64,000 nt of DNA from DATBVX01 sp963695985 (lineage in GTDB: Bacteria; Pseudomonadota; Gammaproteobacteria; Steroidobacterales; Steroidobacteraceae): positions 1 through 64,000 of the forward strand of contig CAVOIC010000015.1 of assembly GCA_963695985.1 (NCBI GenBank). The letters run 5' to 3'. Both the position numbers and the translations under genes were made by a program. The stretch's first letter is position 1, and each line of letters starts with the position of its first letter. Below, one piece after another: positions 7,784-15,729 of the stretch. The notes beneath the pieces were generated by a model. That model searched no databases. It was not told the DNA's origin and worked only from the letters and a program-made list of their open reading frames with translations.

Positions 7784-9721
7784 ATGCCTCTCGAACCCGG
7801 ATTCCGCAAGGGCCGCGGCGCAGGCTCCAACCCCGAAGGCCGCTTTGAGACCCGGCGTGTCGAAGCCGTGGACGACGGCTGGATGAAGGAGCCAGCCGAC
7901 GAGTTGCCGCCTCTCGAGACTACGGTCACCGCGGAGCGGGCGAAGCACATCATCACGCGCAACGACTCACCCGACGTTCCCTTCGAGCAATCCATCAATC
8001 CCTACAGGGGATGTGAGCATGGATGCGTGTACTGCATGTGGGGCGACACGCAGGTCCTGATGGGAGATGGAACCACCAAAGCCCTTGCAGAGATCCGAAC
8101 TGGCGATGAGATCTACGGAACGGTGCGTCGTGGCTGGTACCGCCGATATGTCAGGACCCGCGTCCTTGCCCACTGGAAAACGCACAAGCCTGCGTACCGA
8201 ATCACGCTTGAGGACGGAACCGAGCTGATCGCGAGCGGTGATCACCGGTTCCTGACCGACCGTGGCTGGAAATACGTCACCGGGACCGACCACGGTCCAG
8301 GCCAAAGACCGCACCTCACGACAAACGATGAACTGCGGGGTGTCGGCGGCGTCGCAATTGGCGTCAAACGGCAGCAGCCCTACGAGACGGGTTATCTGTG
8401 CGGAATGATCCGTGGCGATGGGATCAGGCTACAGCGACGACAGGAGGTCGATCGGGTGCGCGAGCTGGTGGCCTGGCCGTCGGTTGAGTCAACGGATTGG
8501 TCAAAGGGGTTCCTGGCTGGAATCTTCGACGCGGAGGGAAGCTACAGCGGCGGCGTGCTGCGAATCTCCAACACGGATTCTACGATCATCGATGTCACAG
8601 CGCGCTCGCTGCGGAGACTTGGCTTTGATCTCGCGCGAGAGCACATCAAGGAACGGCCTGGCAAGCCGATCACAGTCTTAAGATTGCTCGGCGGATTGAA
8701 AGAACACCTCCGGTTCTTTCACACGGTCGATCCGGCGATCGTCAGAAAGAGAAACATCGAAGGGCAGGCCGTTAAGAGTTCAGCGCCGCTGAGAGTCAGC
8801 ACTATTGAGCCGCTGGAATCAGTGCTTCCGCTGTTCGACATCACTACGGGAACCGGGGATTTCATCGCCAATGGAGTAATCAGCCACAACTGCTTCGCGC
8901 GCCCGGCTCACGCTTACGTCAATCTTTCTCCCGGCCTCGATTTCGAGACGCGCCTGTTCTACAAGGCCGACGCCGCGCGATTACTCGAAGAGGAACTGGC
9001 GCGGCCCGGATACGTGTGCAAGGCGATCAATTTTGGCGCCAATACCGATGCGTATCAGCCCATCGAGCGTGACCTCAAGGTGACCCGCTCGCTGCTGGAG
9101 GTCCTGCAGCGATTCCGCCATCCGCTCACGATCGTCACCAAGTCCGCACTGGTCGAGCGCGATATCGACATCCTGTCGGACATGGCTCGTGATGCGCTGG
9201 TGTCGGTGTTCCTGAGCGTGACGACCCTCGATGCCGGGCTGAAACGTGCCCTGGAGCCGCGCGCTCCCGCTCCGGTGGCGCGCCTGGGGGCGATGCGAAA
9301 GCTGAACGAAGCCGGCATTCCGGTGGGCGTGCTGGTGGCGCCCGTGATCCCAGCCGTGAACGACCACGAGATCGAGGCCATCCTGGAAGCCTGCGCCGCC
9401 GCCGGAGCGCGCAGCGCGGGCTATGTCATGCTGCGACTTCCCTACGAGGTGAAGACTTTGTTCCGCGAATGGCTTACGAATCATGTGCCAGAGCGCGCCG
9501 AGCACGTTATGTCGCTGATTCGTGGCATGCGCGACGGCAGGGAGAACGACCCTCGTTTCGGCTCGCGCATGCACGCCACGGGCTCGTATGCAGAGCTGAT
9601 CGCGCAGCGGTTCAAGGTCTGCAGCCGCCGCCTGGGACTGGACCAGGGGCGCGGTTTCCAGCTGTCCACGGCTTATTTCCAGGCGCGGCGGGCCGCCGGC
9701 GGGCAGCTTGATCTGCTCTGA
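7784..9721 (+). CDS. PA0069/Rv2578c-family radical SAM protein interrupted by an intein
   Basis: 645 residues: exteins 1-83 and 370-645 (359 residues when spliced) and an intein at 84-369. Spliced, the protein carries the radical SAM cluster motif GCEHGCVYCFARP (CxxxCxxC), with C77 and C81 in the N-extein and the third cysteine (C370) as the first residue of the C-extein. The rest matches the SplB-related family of PA0069/Rv2578c, which I associate with DNA-damage responses; the substrate is not established. An RBS (GGACGAG, 7773-7779) precedes the ATG. A LexA box directly upstream predicts SOS induction. Unspliced precursor has its catalytic motif split and cannot bind the cluster normally. 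Confidence 0.92.
   Translation: MPLEPGFRKGRGAGSNPEGRFETRRVEAVDDGWMKEPADELPPLETTVTAERAKHIITRNDSPDVPFEQSINPYRGCEHGCVYCMWGDTQVLMGDGTTKALAEIRTGDEIYGTVRRGWYRRYVRTRVLAHWKTHKPAYRITLEDGTELIASGDHRFLTDRGWKYVTGTDHGPGQRPHLTTNDELRGVGGVAIGVKRQQPYETGYLCGMIRGDGIRLQRRQEVDRVRELVAWPSVESTDWSKGFLAGIFDAEGSYSGGVLRISNTDSTIIDVTARSLRRLGFDLAREHIKERPGKPITVLRLLGGLKEHLRFFHTVDPAIVRKRNIEGQAVKSSAPLRVSTIEPLESVLPLFDITTGTGDFIANGVISHNCFARPAHAYVNLSPGLDFETRLFYKADAARLLEEELARPGYVCKAINFGANTDAYQPIERDLKVTRSLLEVLQRFRHPLTIVTKSALVERDIDILSDMARDALVSVFLSVTTLDAGLKRALEPRAPAPVARLGAMRKLNEAGIPVGVLVAPVIPAVNDHEIEAILEACAAAGARSAGYVMLRLPYEVKTLFREWLTNHVPERAEHVMSLIRGMRDGRENDPRFGSRMHATGSYAELIAQRFKVCSRRLGLDQGRGFQLSTAYFQARRAAGGQLDLL
8033..8890 (+). mobile_element. 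Intein with reduced LAGLIDADG endonuclease region (286 aa)
   Basis: Residues 84-369 of the host protein. It starts with Cys1, followed by GDTQVLMGDGT and AEIRTGDEIYG (block A). Block B is ELIASGDHRFLT with its His. The C-terminus is LFDITTGTGDFIANGVISHN with the terminal His-Asn, and Cys is the +1 residue, so all class 1 splicing residues are present. Two LAGLIDADG-like motifs are visible, YLCGMIRGDG (204-213) and FLAGIFDAEG (243-252), but only about 30 residues lie between them, where a working enzyme usually has about 90 or more. The endonuclease therefore looks internally deleted. Exact boundaries follow from extein continuity with the CxxxCxxC motif. Confidence 0.9.
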
Positions 9722-9788
9722 GTAATGACAAATCATCATTTCGGAACCTGAGTACTCCTGGCGGGTCTCAGATCAACGAAGCTTCACG

Positions 9789-9794
9789 TATACT
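9789..9794 (+). promoter_or_regulatory. Candidate -10 element for the eleven-gene operon
   Basis: TATACT lies 73 bases ahead of the first lipoprotein ATG, in the only sizeable gap upstream of the operon. No good -35 box is seen 16-18 bases further upstream. Confidence 0.35.
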
Positions 9795-9866
9795 GGGTCT
9801 TAAACCGGCCCGACCTGCTCGGCGAAGTGCACCTTACATTCCGTGTACGTTCGGATCGGGGGCTCC

Positions 9867-10586
9867 ATGAACTGCACAGAGCGTCTGTACTCTCCGATCC
9901 GCGGCGGCCATCGGTTCGTCGTCCCGGTAGCAGCGTTCGTGGTGTTTGGCATTTCGGGGTGCATGCACGCCCGGGTAGTGGAAAGCCGCGAGTTCGCCAC
10001 CTCGATCGGGCGTGACGAATCCGTCGTGCTGCTGGCCAAGCCGCACGTCGAAGGCACGGGTACCGAAGAGAATTTCACCGACTGCGTCGCCGACGATCTC
10101 GCGAGCGGCAAGAATTCATTTCACGTCGACAACAACCGTAAGTTTGTCGACGCCCTGTTTCCGTGGTTCGAGCCTTCGACCGCGCCGACGCGGCCGGAGG
10201 GTATGTTGGCTCTGCTCAACAGACCACGCGTCGCCGAGCGGCTCGCCATGACCGGAGTACGTTATGTCGTCTGGTTCGACGGCGAGACACGCAAGACCGA
10301 TGGCGGCGGCAGCCTCGCCTGCGGCGCGGGGCCTGGCGGGGCGGGCTGCATCGGCTTTGGCTGGTGGGAAAAGGAATCGGACTACGTCGCCACCGTGTGG
10401 GACCTGAAGGAAACACGGTCCGCGGGCACGGTGAGTACGAACGTTACCGGCACCTCAGCGATAGTCGGCGCGATCGTCCCGCTGCCGTTCATCGCACGCG
10501 TGCAGGGCACGGCGTGTAATCGCATGGCCAGCCAGCTGCGTTCTTTCCTGCGCGGCGATGACCTCGCCGCCTCTTCTGCTCCCTGA
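9867..10586 (+). CDS. Hypothetical lipoprotein, first gene of the envelope operon
   Basis: 239 residues from ATG 9867 (preceded by GGGGG at 9858-9862). It begins with a signal peptide ending in the lipobox FGISGC, with the lipidated Cys at residue 32, so an envelope lipoprotein is expected. The mature part has a mixed fold with a Gly/Cys-rich stretch GGGSLACGAGPGGAGC and no domain I recognise. An earlier GTG at 9843 is in frame but would give an awkwardly long signal. Ten bases separate it from the next lipoprotein gene; all ten following genes run the same way. Confidence 0.75.
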   Translation: MNCTERLYSPIRGGHRFVVPVAAFVVFGISGCMHARVVESREFATSIGRDESVVLLAKPHVEGTGTEENFTDCVADDLASGKNSFHVDNNRKFVDALFPWFEPSTAPTRPEGMLALLNRPRVAERLAMTGVRYVVWFDGETRKTDGGGSLACGAGPGGAGCIGFGWWEKESDYVATVWDLKETRSAGTVSTNVTGTSAIVGAIVPLPFIARVQGTACNRMASQLRSFLRGDDLAASSAP

Positions 10587-10596
10587 GAGATCCGTC

Positions 10597-12068
10597 ATGA
10601 AAATCCGTCTCATTGCACTGATCGTCGCTGCGGCTCTGCTGGCTGCCTGTGCGGGTATGCAGACTCAGGGCGGCTCCTCCGGATCCTCGGGTTCATCGGG
10701 CTCATCCGGATCGTCCGGCTCTTCGGGATCGTCGGGTGGTTCGTCGGGCTCCTCTGGCTCGTCGGGCGGCTCGCAAGGTTCGTCCGGATCGTCGGGTCGT
10801 CGGGGTCGTCAGGCTCGTCGGGGTCGTCAGGCTCGTCAGGATCATCGGGTGGATCCGCTGGCGGCAGCGGCGGTTCCAGCGGCGGTTCAGCGGGCACCCC
10901 CGGCCCGGAAAGCTGGCCAAGCCCAGACGATTCTGCCAACGGCAGCTCCAACGGCAGTGCCGGCGGCAGCAGCGGTTCGAGTGGTGGTGGTGGCTCATCG
11001 GGCGCGAGCGGTCCGGAAAGCTGGCCGAGCCCAAGCGATTCGACTGGTGGCAATTCCAACGGCAGCGCCGGAGGCTCCTCGGGCGACAGTTCCTCGGGCG
11101 GAGCCTCAGCTTCGACAGGCAGTAGCGGCAGCTCTGGATCATCCGGTGGCACTTCTGGCTGGCGCTCCGGATCTGCAGGCGGCAGTTCTGGATCAACCGG
11201 TGGCAGCGTAGGTGCGAGCGGTGGCGCTGGCGGGCAAACGGGTGCGGGTGGTGAATCGGGCGGGAGTGGCCAGCAAGCGGGCAGCCCTGGCGCTAGCGCT
11301 CAGTCGGCGGGCGCAGGTGGAACCGGCGGTGCGGCCGGAGCTGCGGGTGCAGCGGGTGCGGCCGGAGGAGCCGTGGCAGCGGGTGGCGGACAAGCTGGCA
11401 ATGGAGGAGCCGGCGAAGCTGGTGCCGGGCAGAGCGGAGCAACGCGGACTGCGTCGGCCGCCGGGACGACGAGCGGCGCGGGTGGCGCCGGTGGCAATGC
11501 GACTCAGGGCGGCGGACCGGGGCAGGGCCCGAGCGTACCGGGCGGTGCGCAGACCGATGCGGAGCGCCAGGCGGCGGCGAACCGTGCGATGGATGAGTCC
11601 CTGGGCGATTTCGACGAGAAGATTCGCAAGGAGCGCGAGCGCCTCGCCAAGGAGCGCGATGCGCAGGCCTCGGGCGAGCACGGCGCTTCTGGCGAACCGA
11701 GCAACACTGGGAGCGGCTCCGGTTCCGAAGGAGGCTCTGGCAAGTCGGGCGGCGGCGAAGGTGACATGCGCCAGGCCGGTGGCACTCCGGGTGCCGGAGG
11801 CTCGCCGGGCGGCGGCGGTGAGGGTTCCAGCTCCGGCGGCGGCATGAAGTCCGAGAATCACGGCAGTGGCGGCGGTGGTGGAACCGGCGGTGGCGGCGGC
11901 AAGGGCGGCGGCGGGCCGAATACGACGCCGAAGAATATTCCCGACGGGCGCGATGATGACGTCATCGCTCGCCAGATCCGCGAAGCTGCAGAGAAGGAGA
12001 CTGATCCGGAGCTCAAGGATAAGCTCTGGAAGGAGTACATCGAGTACAAGAAGAACGCGGGCAAGTAG
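10597..12068 (+). CDS. Ser/Gly-rich repeat lipoprotein (apparent frameshift at about 10797)
   Basis: ATG 10597 begins a signal peptide with lipobox LLAAC (Cys at about residue 19). A long low-complexity tract follows, with GSS triplets first, then Gly/Ser/Ala/Asn-rich sequence with two PGPESWPSP or GPESWPSP units. A more ordinary C-terminal region contains a charged coiled-coil segment (about 11580-11670) and ends REAAEKETDPELKDKLW...NAGK. The initial frame leaves the Gly/Ser composition at 10797, while the frame one base back continues GSSGSSG perfectly to the stop at 12068, giving about 490 residues. A lost base in the repeat, real or technical, explains this. It is likely a surface or periplasmic linker-like protein. 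It is the second operon gene. Confidence 0.7.
10676..10860 (+). repeat. Gly-Ser-Ser coding microrepeat tract
   Basis: Near-tandem nine-base units of the type TCGGGCTCG/TCCGGATCG encode (GSS)n. Unit-to-unit synonymous variation is small, so slippage or sequencing indels are likely here. The reading-frame change at about 10797 lies inside this tract. Confidence 0.75.
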
Positions 12069-12095
12069 GCGGATCGGCTCGAGGACACAGGCATC

Positions 12096-13391
12096 ATGAT
12101 GGCTCTCAGGTTCGCGCATCACAGGCTCGGCCGCGTGGCGGTCGTGTCGGTGGGTCTGCTGCTGCTGGCCGCGCTCTCCGGCTGCGTCGTCGAGGAGACC
12201 CGCCCGCAGCCCAAGGTCCACGCCGTCCAGGCGAAAGAAGAGATCCCGAGCGATGAGCTGCTCGATGTCGGCGTGCGCGTCTTCGATCCCGGCATTCCGC
12301 CCGAGGTCGAGAAGGACGAACAGGCGCAGCAGAAGGCAGGCATCTATCCGGACGTGCGTCGTGCCGAAGCGCGCTACATGGCGATGCTGTTGCGAAACAC
12401 GCTCGAGAGCAGCGCGCAATGGGGCGCCGTGCGCGTGATTCCGGCTACCGCCGACTTCGTCGACGTGATCGTGACCGGAAAGATCGTGAGGTCGACCGGC
12501 AAGGAGCTCGAGCTCCTCATCAGCGTGCGCGATTCGACCGGACGCACGTGGTACACCGACAAGAAATACGAAGCGGAGGCGGACCTGGGCTCGTATCTGA
12601 GCGATGCGGCGCTCAAGGCGCGCGATCCGTTCCAGAACCTCTATTCAACAATGGCCAACGACATGCTGACCTTTCGTAACACGCTGCCCGTCGCCGACCG
12701 GCGCATGGTCCGGCGCGTGACGGAAATGCGTTTCGCGGAGGATCTCGCGCCGCAGGCTTACGCGGGCTACGTTGCGAAAAATGCGGACGGCCGCTACGAG
12801 CTGCAGCGCCTGCCCGCGGACGGTGATCCGGTATTCGAGCGCGTGCAGAAGATCCGCGAGCGCGATGGCGCGCTCATCGACACCGTAAGCGATTACTACG
12901 GCGGCTTCGCCGAGCACCTGAGCGAGCCCTATGGCAACTGGCGCCGCTACAGTTACGATGAGATCAGCAAAGAGGAGAAACTCAAAGCCCAGGCACGCAC
13001 GCGGATGATTATGGGTGCGGCAGCCGTGCTCGGCAGCATCCTCGTGTCCTCGCAGTGCCCCGGGGGCGATTCCAACTGCCAGCGGGTCGAGAGCGCGGTG
13101 CGAACCGCCGGTACCATCGGCGGCATTGCGGGCATCATGAGCGGCCTGAAGAAGAGCGCCGACGCGAAGATCCACACCGCGGCCATTACCGAACTGGCGA
13201 CCTCGTTCCAGACGGAAGTCGCGCCCCAGGTGGTCGAGGTCGAAGGGCGCACACTGAAACTCACGGGCACTGCCGAAGATCAGTACCGCGAGTGGCGCGA
13301 AATGCTCAAGCAGATGTATTTCGAGGAGACCGGCGGCGTGGCACCCACGTCGATTGCCGCGGGTACCCCGTCTACGACCACACCGCGTTGA
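12096..13391 (+). CDS. Hypothetical lipoprotein with central glycine-rich hydrophobic segment
   Basis: 431 residues. The signal peptide ends in lipobox LSGC (Cys about residue 30). The following domain (about 50-170) resembles an ABC-transporter-auxiliary or LPP20-like alpha/beta fold, with phrases such as FVDVIVTGKIV, but I cannot assign a family. Near residue 300 there is a hydrophobic stretch MIMGAAAVLGSILVSS, then a C-x8-C pair (CPGGDSNCQ) and TAGTIGGIAGIMSG. The C-terminus is Thr/Ser-rich. It is the third gene of the operon, 27 bases after the Ser/Gly lipoprotein and seven bases before the kinase-like gene, so it is probably co-translated with the signalling modules. Confidence 0.75.
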   Translation: MMALRFAHHRLGRVAVVSVGLLLLAALSGCVVEETRPQPKVHAVQAKEEIPSDELLDVGVRVFDPGIPPEVEKDEQAQQKAGIYPDVRRAEARYMAMLLRNTLESSAQWGAVRVIPATADFVDVIVTGKIVRSTGKELELLISVRDSTGRTWYTDKKYEAEADLGSYLSDAALKARDPFQNLYSTMANDMLTFRNTLPVADRRMVRRVTEMRFAEDLAPQAYAGYVAKNADGRYELQRLPADGDPVFERVQKIRERDGALIDTVSDYYGGFAEHLSEPYGNWRRYSYDEISKEEKLKAQARTRMIMGAAAVLGSILVSSQCPGGDSNCQRVESAVRTAGTIGGIAGIMSGLKKSADAKIHTAAITELATSFQTEVAPQVVEVEGRTLKLTGTAEDQYREWREMLKQMYFEETGGVAPTSIAAGTPSTTTPR

Positions 13392-13398
13392 GCCTCAT

Positions 13399-15729
13399 AT
13401 GCCGGGCATTAACAACGGGCAGCAGTTGTCCGGGCGGTACGCCTTGCGCCAGCAACTGAGCGCCGGGCCGCTTGGTGAGACCTGGCAGGCTGAAGATTCG
13501 AAGCTCGATCGCGAGGTCGTGATTCGGCTGCTGCCGGCCCGGGTCGGGCGCGATCCCGCGACTCTGAACAGCCTCAACGCCGAGCTCGAAGCGGCGCGTC
13601 GCATCGATCCGCAGTTCGTGGCCGCTGCTGCCAACGTCGAGCGCGACGGCGAGCAAGTCTACCTGGTGCGCGAGTACGTGCCGGGTACTGACCTGACAAG
13701 CCTGCGTGGCGTGTCGTGGCGCAAGATCGTTCCCATCGCCGCGCAGGTGGCGGAGGCCCTGGCCAAGCTGCACCGTGCAGGATTGGTCCATCGCGACGTC
13801 AAGCCGGGCAACATCATCGTGCGTCCCGATGGCACGGCGGCGCTCATCGATCTGGGCAGCGCTGCGCTCGCTGGCGCCGGCAGCGGCGCGCTCTCGCGCT
13901 ATAGCGCGAGTCCGCAACAGCTCACCGGCGAGCCCGCAAGTCCCGCCGACGACGCGTATGGATTGGGGGCAGTGCTCTACGAACTGCTGAGTGGCTATCC
14001 GCCGTATTACCCCAACTTCTCGCGCGAGCGCGTGCTGAATGAGCCGGTGGCGCCACTCAAGCCGGCGCAGCCCGCGCCGCAGGCGCTGCTCGACGTCACC
14101 TTGAGCCTGCTCGCGAAATCGCCCAGCGCTCGGCCGCGCGATCTTGCGCAGCTGGCGCAACAGCTCAAGGCGCTCGCTGCACAAGCGGTGGATGCTCCGC
14201 AGAAGGCATCGACCGAACAGCCCGCGGCCGCGGTATCGCCGGCGCCCGTGGTCACGATCGTGCGTCCGATATTGCGTCAGAGCGCGTCGAGCGAGCACGT
14301 GGCGTCGCGTCTGCCCGTGCGCCGCAAATGGCTGCTCAGTGCAGCCTTCGTCGTGCTCGCGCTCCTGGCCGTCTCGGTGTTCGTGTTGCTGCCGAATCTG
14401 GTGCGCAAGCCTGCCACACCGACGCCCGCGCCGGTTACGGCGACCAGCAACGCGCCGGCGCCAAAACCAGAGCAGGAGGCAGAGCCTGATCTGCGTGCGC
14501 TCGCCGAGCAGATGGAGCAGGCGGAGCAAGTGCGCGATGCGTACGATTCTCTGTACGAGTCGCTCGACAAGCGCGCAGTGTCCGAGTGGGCGCCGGAACT
14601 GTTCGCCGCGGCTGGCAAGCACGGCGAGGAGGCACGCAGGCAGTTCGGCGCGCGACAATTCAAGGCGTCGCTGCAAGGGTTCACGGCGGGCCTGAACGAG
14701 CTGCAGAAAGCGGCGGACCTGGCGCAGCCGACCCTGCATGCGCAGCTCGAGAAGGGCAACGCCGCACTCACGGCCGGACAGTCGGCCGCTGCGCAGGCAG
14801 CATTCAATCTGGCACTCAAGATCGACCCCAACAACGCCATCGCCGCGAAGGGACTGAAACGCGCTGGAACCCTCGACCAGGTTGCCGCGTTGCTCACGAG
14901 TGCCGCGGCCGAAGAACATTCGGGTCAATTGTCGGCGGCGGTCCAGCACTACGAGGAAGCCCTGAGGCTCGATTCGGACACTACGGCCGCGCGCGACGGC
15001 GCAGCGCGGGTGCGCGCGCGCATTTCCGGCGATCAGTTCGCGGCAGCAATGTCGCAGGGTCTGGCGGAGCTCTCCGCCGGCAAGCTCGCGCAGGCACGGG
15101 CTTCACTCGAACGGGCCAAGGCGTTGCGGCCCGGCGCCGCCGAAGTGAGCGATGCACTGGCACAGGTGTCGCAGGCCGAGCTGCGCGCCAGTGTCGCGCA
15201 GCATCGCGAGCTGGCGGAGAAGTTCGAGCGCATCGAGCGCTGGGGCGCCGCCCTGGCGGAATACGACGCCGTGCTGAAGCTCGATCCGGGCCTCGAGTTC
15301 GCGCAGGCCGGCCATGATCGGGCTGCGCCGCGCGCGGAGCTGGCAAAGCAGCTCGATATGCTGACCAACCAGCCGGACCGGCTGCTTTCTGCTGCCGTGC
15401 GTGATCAAGCTCGAGCCTTGCTCAGCGAGGCACGAAAAATCAATGCCCCGGGCCCGGTGCTGCTCCAGCAGATCGATACCTTGAGCACCAGTCTCGAGCG
15501 TTTCCAGGCGCCGGTGCGCGTTGCCTTCGAGTCCGATAACCAGACGCAAGTGGTCATCCATCGCGTCGGGCAGCTGGGAGTGTTCGATCACCGCGAGATC
15601 GATCTGCTGCCCGGTACCTACACCGTGATGGGAACGCGCGCCGGCTATCGCGACGTGCGCCGCGAGATCACGATCCTGCCGGGCAAGGCGCTGCCGCCCC
15701 TTGTCGTGCGCTGCGAGGACCGCATTTGA
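13399..15729 (+). CDS. Kinase-fold protein with substituted catalytic residues, one TM helix and TPR region
   Basis: 776 residues. An N-terminal protein kinase domain (about 12-265) keeps the catalytic loop HRDVKPGN (121-128). However, the ATP-binding lysine of the VAIK motif is Arg (VVIRLL, R43), the glycine loop reads LSAGPLGETW, and DFG is DLG (141-143). It may be a pseudokinase or a weak kinase. A membrane helix lies around residues 310-332, followed by a Pro/Ala linker and a long helical region with tetratricopeptide-like repeats (about 370-700). A C-terminal beta-rich stretch resembles a PEGA-type domain (LLPGTYTVMGTRAGYRDVRREI). An upstream in-frame ATG at 13354 lies within the previous gene and is not preferred. 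The stop overlaps the next gene's TTG start. Confidence 0.85.
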   Translation: MPGINNGQQLSGRYALRQQLSAGPLGETWQAEDSKLDREVVIRLLPARVGRDPATLNSLNAELEAARRIDPQFVAAAANVERDGEQVYLVREYVPGTDLTSLRGVSWRKIVPIAAQVAEALAKLHRAGLVHRDVKPGNIIVRPDGTAALIDLGSAALAGAGSGALSRYSASPQQLTGEPASPADDAYGLGAVLYELLSGYPPYYPNFSRERVLNEPVAPLKPAQPAPQALLDVTLSLLAKSPSARPRDLAQLAQQLKALAAQAVDAPQKASTEQPAAAVSPAPVVTIVRPILRQSASSEHVASRLPVRRKWLLSAAFVVLALLAVSVFVLLPNLVRKPATPTPAPVTATSNAPAPKPEQEAEPDLRALAEQMEQAEQVRDAYDSLYESLDKRAVSEWAPELFAAAGKHGEEARRQFGARQFKASLQGFTAGLNELQKAADLAQPTLHAQLEKGNAALTAGQSAAAQAAFNLALKIDPNNAIAAKGLKRAGTLDQVAALLTSAAAEEHSGQLSAAVQHYEEALRLDSDTTAARDGAARVRARISGDQFAAAMSQGLAELSAGKLAQARASLERAKALRPGAAEVSDALAQVSQAELRASVAQHRELAEKFERIERWGAALAEYDAVLKLDPGLEFAQAGHDRAAPRAELAKQLDMLTNQPDRLLSAAVRDQARALLSEARKINAPGPVLLQQIDTLSTSLERFQAPVRVAFESDNQTQVVIHRVGQLGVFDHREIDLLPGTYTVMGTRAGYRDVRREITILPGKALPPLVVRCEDRI

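Noticed and set aside
8033..8890. Separate homing-endonuclease gene or gene disruption in the radical SAM gene
   Set aside because: The frame is open throughout and the splice-site residues fit an in-frame intein, so it is not an independent gene or a lesion.
10676..10860. Possible CRISPR or tandem-repeat array
   Set aside because: The units are short in-frame codon repeats with no spacers; no CRISPR array was seen in the window.
10803..11211. Arg/Pro/Ala-rich continuation of the Ser/Gly lipoprotein in its starting frame
   Set aside because: The composition changes abruptly at 10797, while the neighbouring frame continues the Gly/Ser pattern and reaches a sensible C-terminus.
13372..14949. 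525-codon minus-strand open frame opposite the kinase-fold gene
   Set aside because: Antisense to a clear kinase/TPR gene; Arg/His-rich with no motif.
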